From contig UQBX01000028.1 in NCBI GenBank assembly GCA_900539425.1, positions 1 to 22,616 on the forward strand: a stretch of 22,616 nt of DNA, in the 5' to 3' direction. Shown one piece after another: positions 5,939 through 13,091 of this stretch. This DNA is from an uncultured Oscillospiraceae bacterium. GTDB lineage: Bacteria; Bacillota; Clostridia; Oscillospirales; Acutalibacteraceae. The notes under the pieces were generated by a model. That model did no database searches. It had not been told where the DNA came from and saw only the letters and a list, made by a program, of their open reading frames with translations. Positions within the stretch are counted from its first letter, which is position 1. Each line of letters opens with the position of its first letter. A program made the translations under genes and the position numbers.

Positions 5939-8788
5939 TTATTTCTGCCAGTCGTATTTGATAAAGCGAACTTTAACAGTGTCTGACATTGTATTGCCGT
6001 ATGCGTCTTCAACAGTTACGGTAATCCATGTTGAGCCGGCTGAGATGGAAGTGGATTTCACCTGTGCCGTATCACCGTCAGAAGTTAATTCGCCTTCAGG
6101 TGAATCAACAGACCAGTTTGCGTAAGACCAAGTAACGCTCTTAACGTCAACGCCTTCGTTAACTTCTATGCCAAGGTTTGCAACCTGGTTTTTGTAAAGA
6201 GCGTACCAGGGGATTTTAACGTAAATAACGTCGCCTTCTTTTTCAGCTGTTGAGGAAACGATTGATACGCTGCTTATCTGAGCGGATGTACCCAGAGCTG
6301 CAAACGCATTTGAAAGTTTTGCAGCGGCATCGTCAACCTCTGCCTGAGTTGCAAGTTCAGCTGCGTATACTTCCTCAGCTGCGGTGAGAGCCTCGGCAAG
6401 AGCCTGCCAGTCCTCTGCGGGATAATTGTCCTTATCAAGGTTTGCGTTCAGAACTTTCTCAATCATTGAGTTAAGAGCGTCCTTGTTTGCCCTTACCATA
6501 ACTTTGCAGTCTGCCGTAAAGCCGCCGTCGTCGGTGGTTACGGTAATTACGGCGTCGCCCGTGCTTACAGCGGTTACAACTCCGTTTTCAACTGCTGCGA
6601 TATTGCTGTCTGAAGAGCTCCATGTAACGCCTGTTATAGTAGCGTCTGAAGGATTGATAACGGCGCTGAGCGTCTGAGTGCCGCCCTCGTACACCGTGAT
6701 TTCAGAGCTTTCAAAAGAAACAGATTCAACCTTCTGCTTTACAAATGTAACTTCGCAGGAAGCGGTGAAGCCGCCGTCAACCGTTGTTGCAGTGATTACT
6801 GCAGTGGCAGGATAGCTGACTGCCATGCAGGTTACCGTGCCGTTTGAATCAACAGTCATTTTTGAAGTGTTGCTTGATGACCATGTTACGCTCTTGTTTG
6901 TTGCCTGAGCGTTTGTGATAACAGCCTCAAGCTGTGTTTTTGAACCAAGAGGAGTATACTGATTACCCTCTACGGTTATCTTATCGCCCTGAGCGATAGT
7001 TACGCCCTCAACGGGTTCGGTAACATTTACTGTGCACTGCTTAACAACGCAGGTGCCTGCGCCGTCCCCGCTGTAAAGCGAGCTTCTTGGTGTTTCTGTG
7101 CGGCAGTAAAGAGTTGTTTCTCCGCCGCCCACAGCAGTAACCTTGCCTGTTTTGCAGTCGTCTATTCTGAGCACACCGTCCGTTGCGCCGTTTTCGTAAA
7201 CGATTTCGCCGTCAACCATTACGCCGAAATATACGTTTTTCCAGTGGATAAGACCTGAATCGGTAAGCGTTGACGGATAAACCGTGTATTCATACTGAGC
7301 GGTTTCGTTCTTTACAAGCTCCGTCGGGCCGCTGAATTCAAGGTCTGTGGGATTTGAAATATTGCCTCCCATTACGGTGCCGTTTATGCTCTTTGTAACA
7401 CCGTCAATAGTGGCGGTTATCTCAAAGTTAGCTTTGTCCCATGCAAAGCTGCCTTTGCCGTCTCTTATTGTGAGTACGCCGTTTTCATCAATGGCTGCAA
7501 CATCGGGATTGAGCGCTTCCCACTCAATATCGTTGATTACAGCGCCCTCCGGCTGAACATTTGTTACGGTGAGCTGTCTTGTGCCGCCCCATGTGGAGAG
7601 GTTGTTTACATCGCCGTAAATTTCAAACGAAGTGATGTCAAGCTGGTCAACTACCGTAACTGTAATCGAATCATTTACTGAAATGCTGAGTATCCAGTCG
7701 CTTATCTGAGCAACTACTTTTTTGAACGCCTCTGCGTCTTCATTTGAGCCGAGGTCGCCGATGTTGCCGAATGAATTAAGGATACCTGCAACTATGTCTT
7801 TATTGAGATTGAGGCCGAAGCCGTCAACAAGAATATCTGCAATGAGTTCGCCGTCTATAAGTTTGCCCACGTCTTTAGCGAACTTGAACATTTCTGTAAG
7901 CTTGTTGTATAAGCCCTCCGTGCTGGGAGAAGCCGTTATTTTTACTTTGCCCGGTTTGAGGAATGTGATGTTTCCGTCTTCGTCAACTTCCGCAACTCCG
8001 CTCGGAATGCTGATAACATCCCATTTTACGCCCATTTCAAGTCTGAGCGGGGTTGTGATTCCCTCTGCTTTCATCTGATAGCCTACTTCAACTGTGGTGG
8101 GCAGGCTTTCCTTGTTTGTTATGGTTGTGCCGTTCGGAATGAAATCGGCATACCAAGCTGTGGATTTCAGCACATTAACATGTGTTGAATTTGAAGCAAC
8201 CTCGTTTGAACTGCTGTCTTTAAGTGTTGCCGTTATCTCAACATTGATTGTTGAGAGAGTGTTCATAAGCGAATCGGCAAGTCCGTTTACTATTGTTTCG
8301 CCCAGGATAGGAGTAGCAACGGTTCTGAATGTTTCGATAATTCCCTCTGAATCCATAGAATCAAGATTCATATCGTCAAACGCCGCATAAAGCGAGTCTG
8401 CAAGAGAGGGGCCGATCAGCCATATAGAAGCAATGTTCGTATCTACCCAAACACGGAATATTGCGCCTTTAGAACTGTCTCTTCCGGTTACGAGGCCGTT
8501 TTCGTCAACGCTGGCAAGATACGGTGTGGGAGAATTCCATTCAACGGTCATGCCTTCGGGTATCTCGCTTCCGTCCTCCATAACAGCCTTTAGCTGAACG
8601 CGCTCGTTTTCCTGTATGCTGATGACTGCCCCCGTATCTGAGGATACGTCTGCGTTTGAGTCGTCAACATTGATTATTCTGATACTGTACTGCTGAGCAT
8701 CATCAGCGTATGCCGTAACAGGCAGCACCGATAAGAGCATAAGCACACAGAGGAATATGCTTACGGCGCTTTTGAACGTTTTTTTCAT
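5939..8788 (-). CDS. Secreted surface protein with bacterial Ig-like (Big_2) repeats and a FIVAR domain
   Basis: A 949-residue exported protein. The signal peptide has a KK N-terminus, a hydrophobic core (SIFLCVLMLLSVLPV) and a probable cleavage after AYA at residue 28. Several Big_2-like modules follow, recognised by the repeating pattern VTWSSSN/D...V..NG.VTAV..G.AVITVTT.DGGFTA.C. The clearest pair lies between about 590 and 765; more divergent copies cover about 30-120, 205-300 and 385-590. Residues about 766-836 (NKDALNSMIEKVL...YAAELATQAEVDDAAAKL) match the FIVAR helical module. A final Ig-like segment ends YDWQK. There is no LPxTG motif, no C-terminal hydrophobic anchor and no visible SLH or choline-binding repeat, so it may be released or held non-covalently. 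Start ATG at 8788 follows AGAAAGG. It is monocistronic between terminators. Adhesion or polysaccharide binding is plausible but not shown. Confidence 0.9.
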   Translation of the reverse strand: MKKTFKSAVSIFLCVLMLLSVLPVTAYADDAQQYSIRIINVDDSNADVSSDTGAVISIQENERVQLKAVMEDGSEIPEGMTVEWNSPTPYLASVDENGLVTGRDSSKGAIFRVWVDTNIASIWLIGPSLADSLYAAFDDMNLDSMDSEGIIETFRTVATPILGETIVNGLADSLMNTLSTINVEITATLKDSSSNEVASNSTHVNVLKSTAWYADFIPNGTTITNKESLPTTVEVGYQMKAEGITTPLRLEMGVKWDVISIPSGVAEVDEDGNITFLKPGKVKITASPSTEGLYNKLTEMFKFAKDVGKLIDGELIADILVDGFGLNLNKDIVAGILNSFGNIGDLGSNEDAEAFKKVVAQISDWILSISVNDSITVTVVDQLDITSFEIYGDVNNLSTWGGTRQLTVTNVQPEGAVINDIEWEALNPDVAAIDENGVLTIRDGKGSFAWDKANFEITATIDGVTKSINGTVMGGNISNPTDLEFSGPTELVKNETAQYEYTVYPSTLTDSGLIHWKNVYFGVMVDGEIVYENGATDGVLRIDDCKTGKVTAVGGGETTLYCRTETPRSSLYSGDGAGTCVVKQCTVNVTEPVEGVTIAQGDKITVEGNQYTPLGSKTQLEAVITNAQATNKSVTWSSSNTSKMTVDSNGTVTCMAVSYPATAVITATTVDGGFTASCEVTFVKQKVESVSFESSEITVYEGGTQTLSAVINPSDATITGVTWSSSDSNIAAVENGVVTAVSTGDAVITVTTDDGGFTADCKVMVRANKDALNSMIEKVLNANLDKDNYPAEDWQALAEALTAAEEVYAAELATQAEVDDAAAKLSNAFAALGTSAQISSVSIVSSTAEKEGDVIYVKIPWYALYKNQVANLGIEVNEGVDVKSVTWSYANWSVDSPEGELTSDGDTAQVKSTSISAGSTWITVTVEDAYGNTMSDTVKVRFIKYDWQK

Positions 8789-8842
8789 TTAACCAACCTT
8801 TCTTTAGCTATGCAATGAAATATGTATTTCGGGCATACGATA

Positions 8843-8872
8843 ATCTTATCATTGCCTGTTAATTAAAGTCAA
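8843..8872 (-). promoter_or_regulatory. Probable promoter of the Big_2/FIVAR protein gene
   Basis: On the minus strand TTGACT (8872-8867) and TAAGAT (8848-8843) are 18 bases apart. This gives a start near 8836 and a leader of about 48 bases. The rest of 8789-8980 is A/T-rich and I see no gene in it. Confidence 0.55.
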
Positions 8873-8976
8873 CTGATATTTGGTTTATACAATCTCAAAT
8901 CAAAATTTTCAGTAAATTTTCACATACCGAAGGCGGTTTATTTATGCTTTTTTACCATTTCAAATGTGTAAATGTG

Positions 8977-9009
8977 TAAAAAAATCACCGCTTATATAAA
9001 AGCGGTGAT
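8977..9009 (-). terminator. Intrinsic terminator of the two-component operon
   Basis: A perfect 10-bp stem, ATCACCGCTT (8984-8993) with AAGCGGTGAT (9000-9009), and a 6-base loop. Read on the minus strand it is followed by a run of T (A-run at 8978-8984). It lies about 50 bases past the histidine kinase stop. Confidence 0.88.
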
Positions 9010-9058
9010 CAGAAATGCTGTATATATAATTAATGACGTTATATTTTATATACCTATT

Positions 9059-10654
9059 TTATTGCATAACGCGCGGAAAACGAATTTCAAATTCAGTTTT
9101 GTATTTTGAGCCCTCGCCGCTGTCTTTAAGTGATATAGAACCGCCGTGAAGCTCAACTATTCTTTTTGTAATTGCAAGTCCGAGCCCCGTGCCCTTGCCC
9201 GATGAGCGTGCGTTATTGCTGGTTACGAACGGCTTGAATATATTTTCCCTCAGTTCCTGCGGTATTCCTGTTCCGTTGTCTGCAACGGTAAGCACAAGAC
9301 TATCCTTTTCTTCACGCAGTTTGATGAATATAGTAGTACCCTCAGGATTGTACTGCAGGCTGTTGCCTAGCAGATTTTCAAATAGCCGCTCAAACAGCTT
9401 TTTATCCACGGCAAACTCAATTCTGCGTTCGGGAATATCAACGTCAATATCGAAGCCGTTTTCTTCTATTTCATTATATTTTTCGGCAAGTATCTCTTTT
9501 ATCTGCTCGCTTAGATCCACCGTAACGGGATTTATCTTGTAATCAGGGTGTTCCATTTTTACGCAGTCAAACAGTGAATCAATAAGATTTGCGGACAGAA
9601 CAGATTTGTCATAAATCGTTTCAAGGTATTTTTCTTTCTTTTCCTCAGGCACTCTGCCCTCGTTAAGCGCTTTTGAATATCCCTGTATTACGGTAAGCGG
9701 AGTTTTTAAATCGTGGGATATATCGGCTATCACCTGGCGGCTTTCCATATATATCTTATCCTTTTCACGCTGCAGGCTGTTCAGCCACCCCAAAAGATTG
9801 CTGAAATTGTCAACAATGGACAAAAATTCGCAGGGTATCTTTTTCTTGTCCACCTCAAATTTTTCATTTCTCTGGTAAGCGCCTATTGCATCGTTTATTC
9901 TTGCAATTGATTTTTTAATGCGAGTTGCAAACAGCCACGCCTGAAGCAGTATCACGGCTATAACCACAGGCACCGCAAAAAGCCAGATGCGGTCTGTTTT
10001 TTCCATAACTGAGTAATAATCCGCATCACTCATTACGGGATACATACACACAAGCGTTCTGCCCTCGCCGTTTTCTGTTTCGTAACTGTATTTCTCCGTT
10101 ATACTGCCTTTGGAATAAGTTCCCTTTATTATATTAAATTCCTCTTCACTCAGATGTTTTCTGCCGTTGAACAGATTGCCTTTGATTATGTTGTAATCCG
10201 AATCCAGAATGCAGGAGGATTCAACTATTTCATTGCCCTCCTCATCATAGCTTTTCAGCATTATTATGTAATATATTTCATTTTTTGAATTGACGTTCTG
10301 TGAAACGGTATACCATTCGCTTCCCATGTAGTCGTTGATGTACGGCAGGGCGCTGTAAGGTATTTTTTCGCTTATCTCTTTACTGCTTGCGTACAGGCGT
10401 TTGCCCTCATCGTCAAACACTATAAAAGAGCAGTTTGATGTTATCTTTGCGGGTATGGCGGAAAAATCATCCGCCATAAGCTCCTCCTCGTATTGCACTA
10501 TGGAACTGGTAGAAATAAAAGCGCTGTCTAATTTTGCGCCGGTATACCAGCTGAAGCAGAAATAGATAAGTGCAAGGGAAAGGGAATATAAAACGAAATA
10601 GCCAACGCACAGCAGCACGAAGCTGGAACGTAACTTAATCTTCTTTGTACTCAA
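9059..10654 (-). CDS. Membrane sensor histidine kinase
   Basis: A 531-residue sensor kinase. TM1 is about residues 11-37 (FVLLCVGYFVLYSLSLALIYF). An extracytoplasmic sensor region of about 190 residues follows, then TM2 about 225-247 (WLFAVPVVIAVILLQAWLFA) and a short HAMP-like linker. The phospho-acceptor His314 lies in ISHDLKTPLTVIQGYSKAL (HisKA). The ATPase domain has the N box (LLGNSLQYNPEG), G1 DNGTGIP and G2 GKGTGLGLAI. It would autophosphorylate and pass phosphate to the regulator encoded immediately upstream. The start is TTG at 10654, overlapping the regulator gene by 20 bases; the Shine-Dalgarno site there is weak, so translational coupling is likely. A GTG at codon 13 is an alternative but would cut into TM1. 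Position next to the Dlt-like operon suggests it senses envelope stress such as cationic peptides; this is inference. Confidence 0.93.
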   Translation of the reverse strand: MSTKKIKLRSSFVLLCVGYFVLYSLSLALIYFCFSWYTGAKLDSAFISTSSIVQYEEELMADDFSAIPAKITSNCSFIVFDDEGKRLYASSKEISEKIPYSALPYINDYMGSEWYTVSQNVNSKNEIYYIIMLKSYDEEGNEIVESSCILDSDYNIIKGNLFNGRKHLSEEEFNIIKGTYSKGSITEKYSYETENGEGRTLVCMYPVMSDADYYSVMEKTDRIWLFAVPVVIAVILLQAWLFATRIKKSIARINDAIGAYQRNEKFEVDKKKIPCEFLSIVDNFSNLLGWLNSLQREKDKIYMESRQVIADISHDLKTPLTVIQGYSKALNEGRVPEEKKEKYLETIYDKSVLSANLIDSLFDCVKMEHPDYKINPVTVDLSEQIKEILAEKYNEIEENGFDIDVDIPERRIEFAVDKKLFERLFENLLGNSLQYNPEGTTIFIKLREEKDSLVLTVADNGTGIPQELRENIFKPFVTSNNARSSGKGTGLGLAITKRIVELHGGSISLKDSGEGSKYKTEFEIRFPRVMQ

Positions 10655-11339
10655 TTTTATAGCCCAACCCCCTAACTGTTTTTATGTACTGCGGTTTATC
10701 CGGATTATCTTCAATCTTTGCGCGTATGTTGGAAATGTGCACCATCATGGTGTTTTCATCACTTTCAAACAAATCCCCGTTTATGCTTTCATAAAGCTGT
10801 GCTTTGGTGAATACCCGCTTGGGGGCGCTCATAAGCTTTGCCACTATTTTAAGTTCCGCCATTGTAAGCGGCAGGGGCTTTGACCTCTTTGTAAGTACAA
10901 AAGTTTCTGTGTTGAAAACAAGATCTCCCACCACGTATTTTTTTGCGCTGCCGCTGTCAGTTGTGTTTGAAAGCTGATACGTTCTCCTTAAAACAGCCTT
11001 TACATTCGCTACAACAACAAGCGGATTAAACGGCTTTTTGATATAGGCGTCTGCGCCTAGATTCAGACCGAGCACCTCGTCCTCGTCAAGATTTTTTGCG
11101 GATATTATGATTATGGGGAAATTGCTTATTTTCCTTACGGCTTTTATAAATTCGTATCCGTTCATCTTAGGCATCATTATATCCACAAGCGCAACGGAGA
11201 TGCTTTCGTTTTTTACTATATCAAGAGCGGCTTCGCCGTCAGTAGCATAAAAAACATTATATTCATCGCTGTCAAAATAAAGTGTCATAAGCTCTATGAT
11301 ATTCACATCGTCTTCAGCTATCAGAATATTGTATTTCAA
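10635..11339 (-). CDS. OmpR/PhoB-type response regulator
   Basis: A 234-residue DNA-binding response regulator. The receiver domain has the acidic pair Asp10-Asp11, the phospho-acceptor Asp53 (VALVDIMMPKMNGYEF), conserved SAKN and the KKPF lysine. The C-terminal half is a winged helix of the OmpR family (PLPLTMAELKIVAKLM; DENTMMVHISNIRAKIE; KTVRGLGYKIE). The start is TTG at 11339, behind a strong site (GAGGGGTGAGG). It is the first gene of a two-gene operon with the kinase. It is transcribed divergently from the Dlt-like operon across a 246-bp region containing three TTAAGGTT-type elements, so it may autoregulate and control the Dlt-like genes. In other Gram-positives two-component systems next to dlt (for example DltRS of streptococci) play this role; the orthology here is not established. 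Confidence 0.94.
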   Translation of the reverse strand: MKYNILIAEDDVNIIELMTLYFDSDEYNVFYATDGEAALDIVKNESISVALVDIMMPKMNGYEFIKAVRKISNFPIIIISAKNLDEDEVLGLNLGADAYIKKPFNPLVVVANVKAVLRRTYQLSNTTDSGSAKKYVVGDLVFNTETFVLTKRSKPLPLTMAELKIVAKLMSAPKRVFTKAQLYESINGDLFESDENTMMVHISNIRAKIEDNPDKPQYIKTVRGLGYKIEYKED

Positions 11340-11364
11340 TTTGCCTCACCCCTCATTCACCCTT

Positions 11365-11393
11365 ATTATATTTGAGAAACCTAAATATGTCAA
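11365..11393 (-). promoter_or_regulatory. Consensus promoter of the two-component operon
   Basis: On the minus strand a perfect TTGACA (11393-11388) is followed after exactly 17 bases by a perfect TATAAT (11370-11365). The predicted start is near 11358, leaving a leader of about 20 bases with the Shine-Dalgarno site. TTTAGGTT lies in the spacer and TTAAGGTTA just upstream of the -35, so binding there could repress or modulate it. Confidence 0.88.
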
Positions 11394-11398
11394 AAAGT

Positions 11399-11422
11399 TA
11401 ACCTTAATTTTTGTTAAGGTTA
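11399..11422. promoter_or_regulatory. TTAAGGTTA inverted repeat between the divergent operons
   Basis: TAACCTTAA (11399-11407) and TTAAGGTTA (11414-11422) form a perfect inverted repeat around six bases, directly upstream of the -35 of the regulator promoter. Related sites are TTTAGGTT on the minus strand (11386-11379), 21 bases from the left arm, and TTAAGGTT at 11517-11524. These are candidate response-regulator sites (inference). The following seven T on the + strand also give it the look of a weak terminator. Confidence 0.45.
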
Positions 11423-11457
11423 TTTTTTTGCGCAAAAACGGCTTATTTGTGTCAACT

Positions 11458-11479
11458 GTGCGGTTTTTCCGCGCTTTTT
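11458..11479 (+). promoter_or_regulatory. Hairpin with T-run upstream of the Dlt-like operon
   Basis: GTGCGG (11458-11463) pairs with CCGCGC (11469-11474) around a T5 loop and is followed by five T. It lies over 100 bases upstream of the ATG at 11586. It may be a short attenuator if transcription starts upstream, or part of the promoter region. No consensus + strand promoter is evident: TTGAGC (11478-11483), 18 bases, TAATGT is weak, as expected for an activator-dependent promoter. Confidence 0.35.
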
Positions 11480-11585
11480 GAGCCGTTTGGCAAAAAATTC
11501 CTAATGTTTATGTTTTTTAAGGTTGAATACAGAAACAATAAAGGCGCATCTGGTAAAGTATGGACGAACGAAAGGAGTGACCGAT

Positions 11586-13091
11586 ATGAAAACTGTTTTG
11601 CAGTACCTTGAAACTTCGGCTTTGAATTATCCTGACAGACCTGCTGTTTCAGACGGCGAGAGCTGCCTTACATATTCACAGCTTGAGGAAAAAAGCAAAA
11701 GAATTGGCTCTTTCCTATGCGGTATAACCGATATAGATAAACCTATTATAATATTTGCCCACAAAAGCACGCAGGCGCTTTGCTGTTTTTTCGGCGCGGC
11801 GTACGCAGGCTGTTTTTATACTCTTGCAGAGCCTAATCTGCCGCGTGAACGGCTTGAAAAGATGCAGAGCGTGCTCGGCGCAAAGATAGTGCTTGCGGAT
11901 GCTCAGAATTACGCCGCCGCAAAAGAGATCTTTTCGGAATTGGCGGTATATATGATACAGGATATCATCTATACGCCCGTTGATACCTGCGCGCTTGAGA
12001 GCGTCAGAAACAAAGTAGTTGACACTATGCCGCTTTACGTAAATTTCACTTCAGGCTCTTCGGGAGTGCCTAAGGGAGTAGCAGTAGGGCACAGAAGCGT
12101 TATTGATTTTATTGATGTTTTCTGCGAAACTTTCTCGATAACACAAAATGATGTTATCGGAAATCAGGCGCCGTTTGATTTTGATGTTTCCGTAAAGGAT
12201 ATATATTCAGCAATCAAAACAGGGGCAAAGCTTGTGATAATTCCCCGCGAATACTTTTCAAGACCAGCCGAACTTATGGATTATATAGTAGAAAACGGAG
12301 TTACTACTCTTATATGGGCGGTATCGGCGCTCAGCCTTATAAATACATTTCATGTGCTTGACTACAAAACTCCGTCCGCTGTAAATAAAGTGCTTTTCAG
12401 CGGAGAGGTAATGCCTCTCAAGCACCTCAAAGACTGGCAGAAGCATCTGCCGCACGCAATGTTTGTAAATCTTTACGGTCCCACGGAAATAACCTGCAAC
12501 TGCACTTATCATATTGTAGACCCCGAAAGGGATTACGAGGGCGCAGTTCCGATAGGCAGGGCGTTTGACAATGAAAAGGTCTTTCTGCTTGACAGCGAAA
12601 ACAGGGAGGTTACCGAAAAAGGTGTTGCCGGCGAAATATGCGTGGGCGGCACGGCGCTTGCGCTCGGTTACTACAACAATCCCGAACAGACGGCAAAAGC
12701 GTTTGTGCAGAATCCGCTGTTATCGTGCTATCTTGATACGGTATACAGAACGGGCGATCTTGCAAAATATGACGAAAACGGCGAACTCGTGTTCTGCGGG
12801 CGCAAAGATTTTCAGATTAAGTACATGGGGCACCGTGTTGAGCTTGAGGAAATCGAAAGCCAGATAATGAAAGCCCCTGAAATAGAAAACTGCTGCTGTA
12901 TTTTTGACGGCGAAAAAAAACGGCTTTACGCATTTTACATAGGCTCAATAGACAAAAAAGAGCTTCACAAACGATTGAGTGAAACGCTTCCGGTCTATAT
13001 GATTCCAAACGCATTGCGGCAGGTGGAATCGATGCCGCTCACCAAAAACGGCAAAACAGACCGCAAAGCGCTTTTAGGAGGAATATCATGA
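11586..13091 (+). CDS. DltA-like amino acid adenylation enzyme (altered pocket)
   Basis: A 501-residue stand-alone adenylation enzyme closest in layout to DltA, which activates D-alanine as the adenylate and loads it on carrier DltC. Motifs: P-loop FTSGSSGVPKG (about 153-163), NQAPFDFDVSVKD with the amino-binding Asp200, NLYGPTE, the YRTGD hinge region, GRKDFQIKYMGHRVELEEIE and the catalytic C-terminal Lys in KNGKTDRKAL. Compared by eye with B. subtilis DltA (MFCGEVLP), the Cys known to set D-Ala chirality is Ser272 (LFSGEVMP), and WTSTPSF is replaced by IWAVSAL, so the substrate may not be D-Ala. Start: ATG at 11586 behind AAAGGAGTGA is preferred over an in-frame TTG at 11523, which has no RBS. 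The stop overlaps the next start in ATGA, so the two are tightly coupled. Confidence 0.9.
   Translation: MKTVLQYLETSALNYPDRPAVSDGESCLTYSQLEEKSKRIGSFLCGITDIDKPIIIFAHKSTQALCCFFGAAYAGCFYTLAEPNLPRERLEKMQSVLGAKIVLADAQNYAAAKEIFSELAVYMIQDIIYTPVDTCALESVRNKVVDTMPLYVNFTSGSSGVPKGVAVGHRSVIDFIDVFCETFSITQNDVIGNQAPFDFDVSVKDIYSAIKTGAKLVIIPREYFSRPAELMDYIVENGVTTLIWAVSALSLINTFHVLDYKTPSAVNKVLFSGEVMPLKHLKDWQKHLPHAMFVNLYGPTEITCNCTYHIVDPERDYEGAVPIGRAFDNEKVFLLDSENREVTEKGVAGEICVGGTALALGYYNNPEQTAKAFVQNPLLSCYLDTVYRTGDLAKYDENGELVFCGRKDFQIKYMGHRVELEEIESQIMKAPEIENCCCIFDGEKKRLYAFYIGSIDKKELHKRLSETLPVYMIPNALRQVESMPLTKNGKTDRKALLGGIS

Noticed and set aside
11399..11429. Intrinsic terminator between the divergent operons
   Set aside because: The hairpin is A/T-rich and no + strand gene lies upstream of it to terminate. 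A regulatory inverted repeat is more sensible.
11523..11585. Upstream TTG start for the DltA-like gene
   Set aside because: No ribosome-binding site precedes it. ATG at 11586 has AAAGGAGTGA at correct spacing and gives the normal adenylation-enzyme N-terminus.
11411..11611. Small frame before the DltA-like gene, considered as a DltX-like peptide
   Set aside because: It lacks the DltX membrane segment and C-terminal motif, has no good start site and runs into the adenylation gene out of frame.
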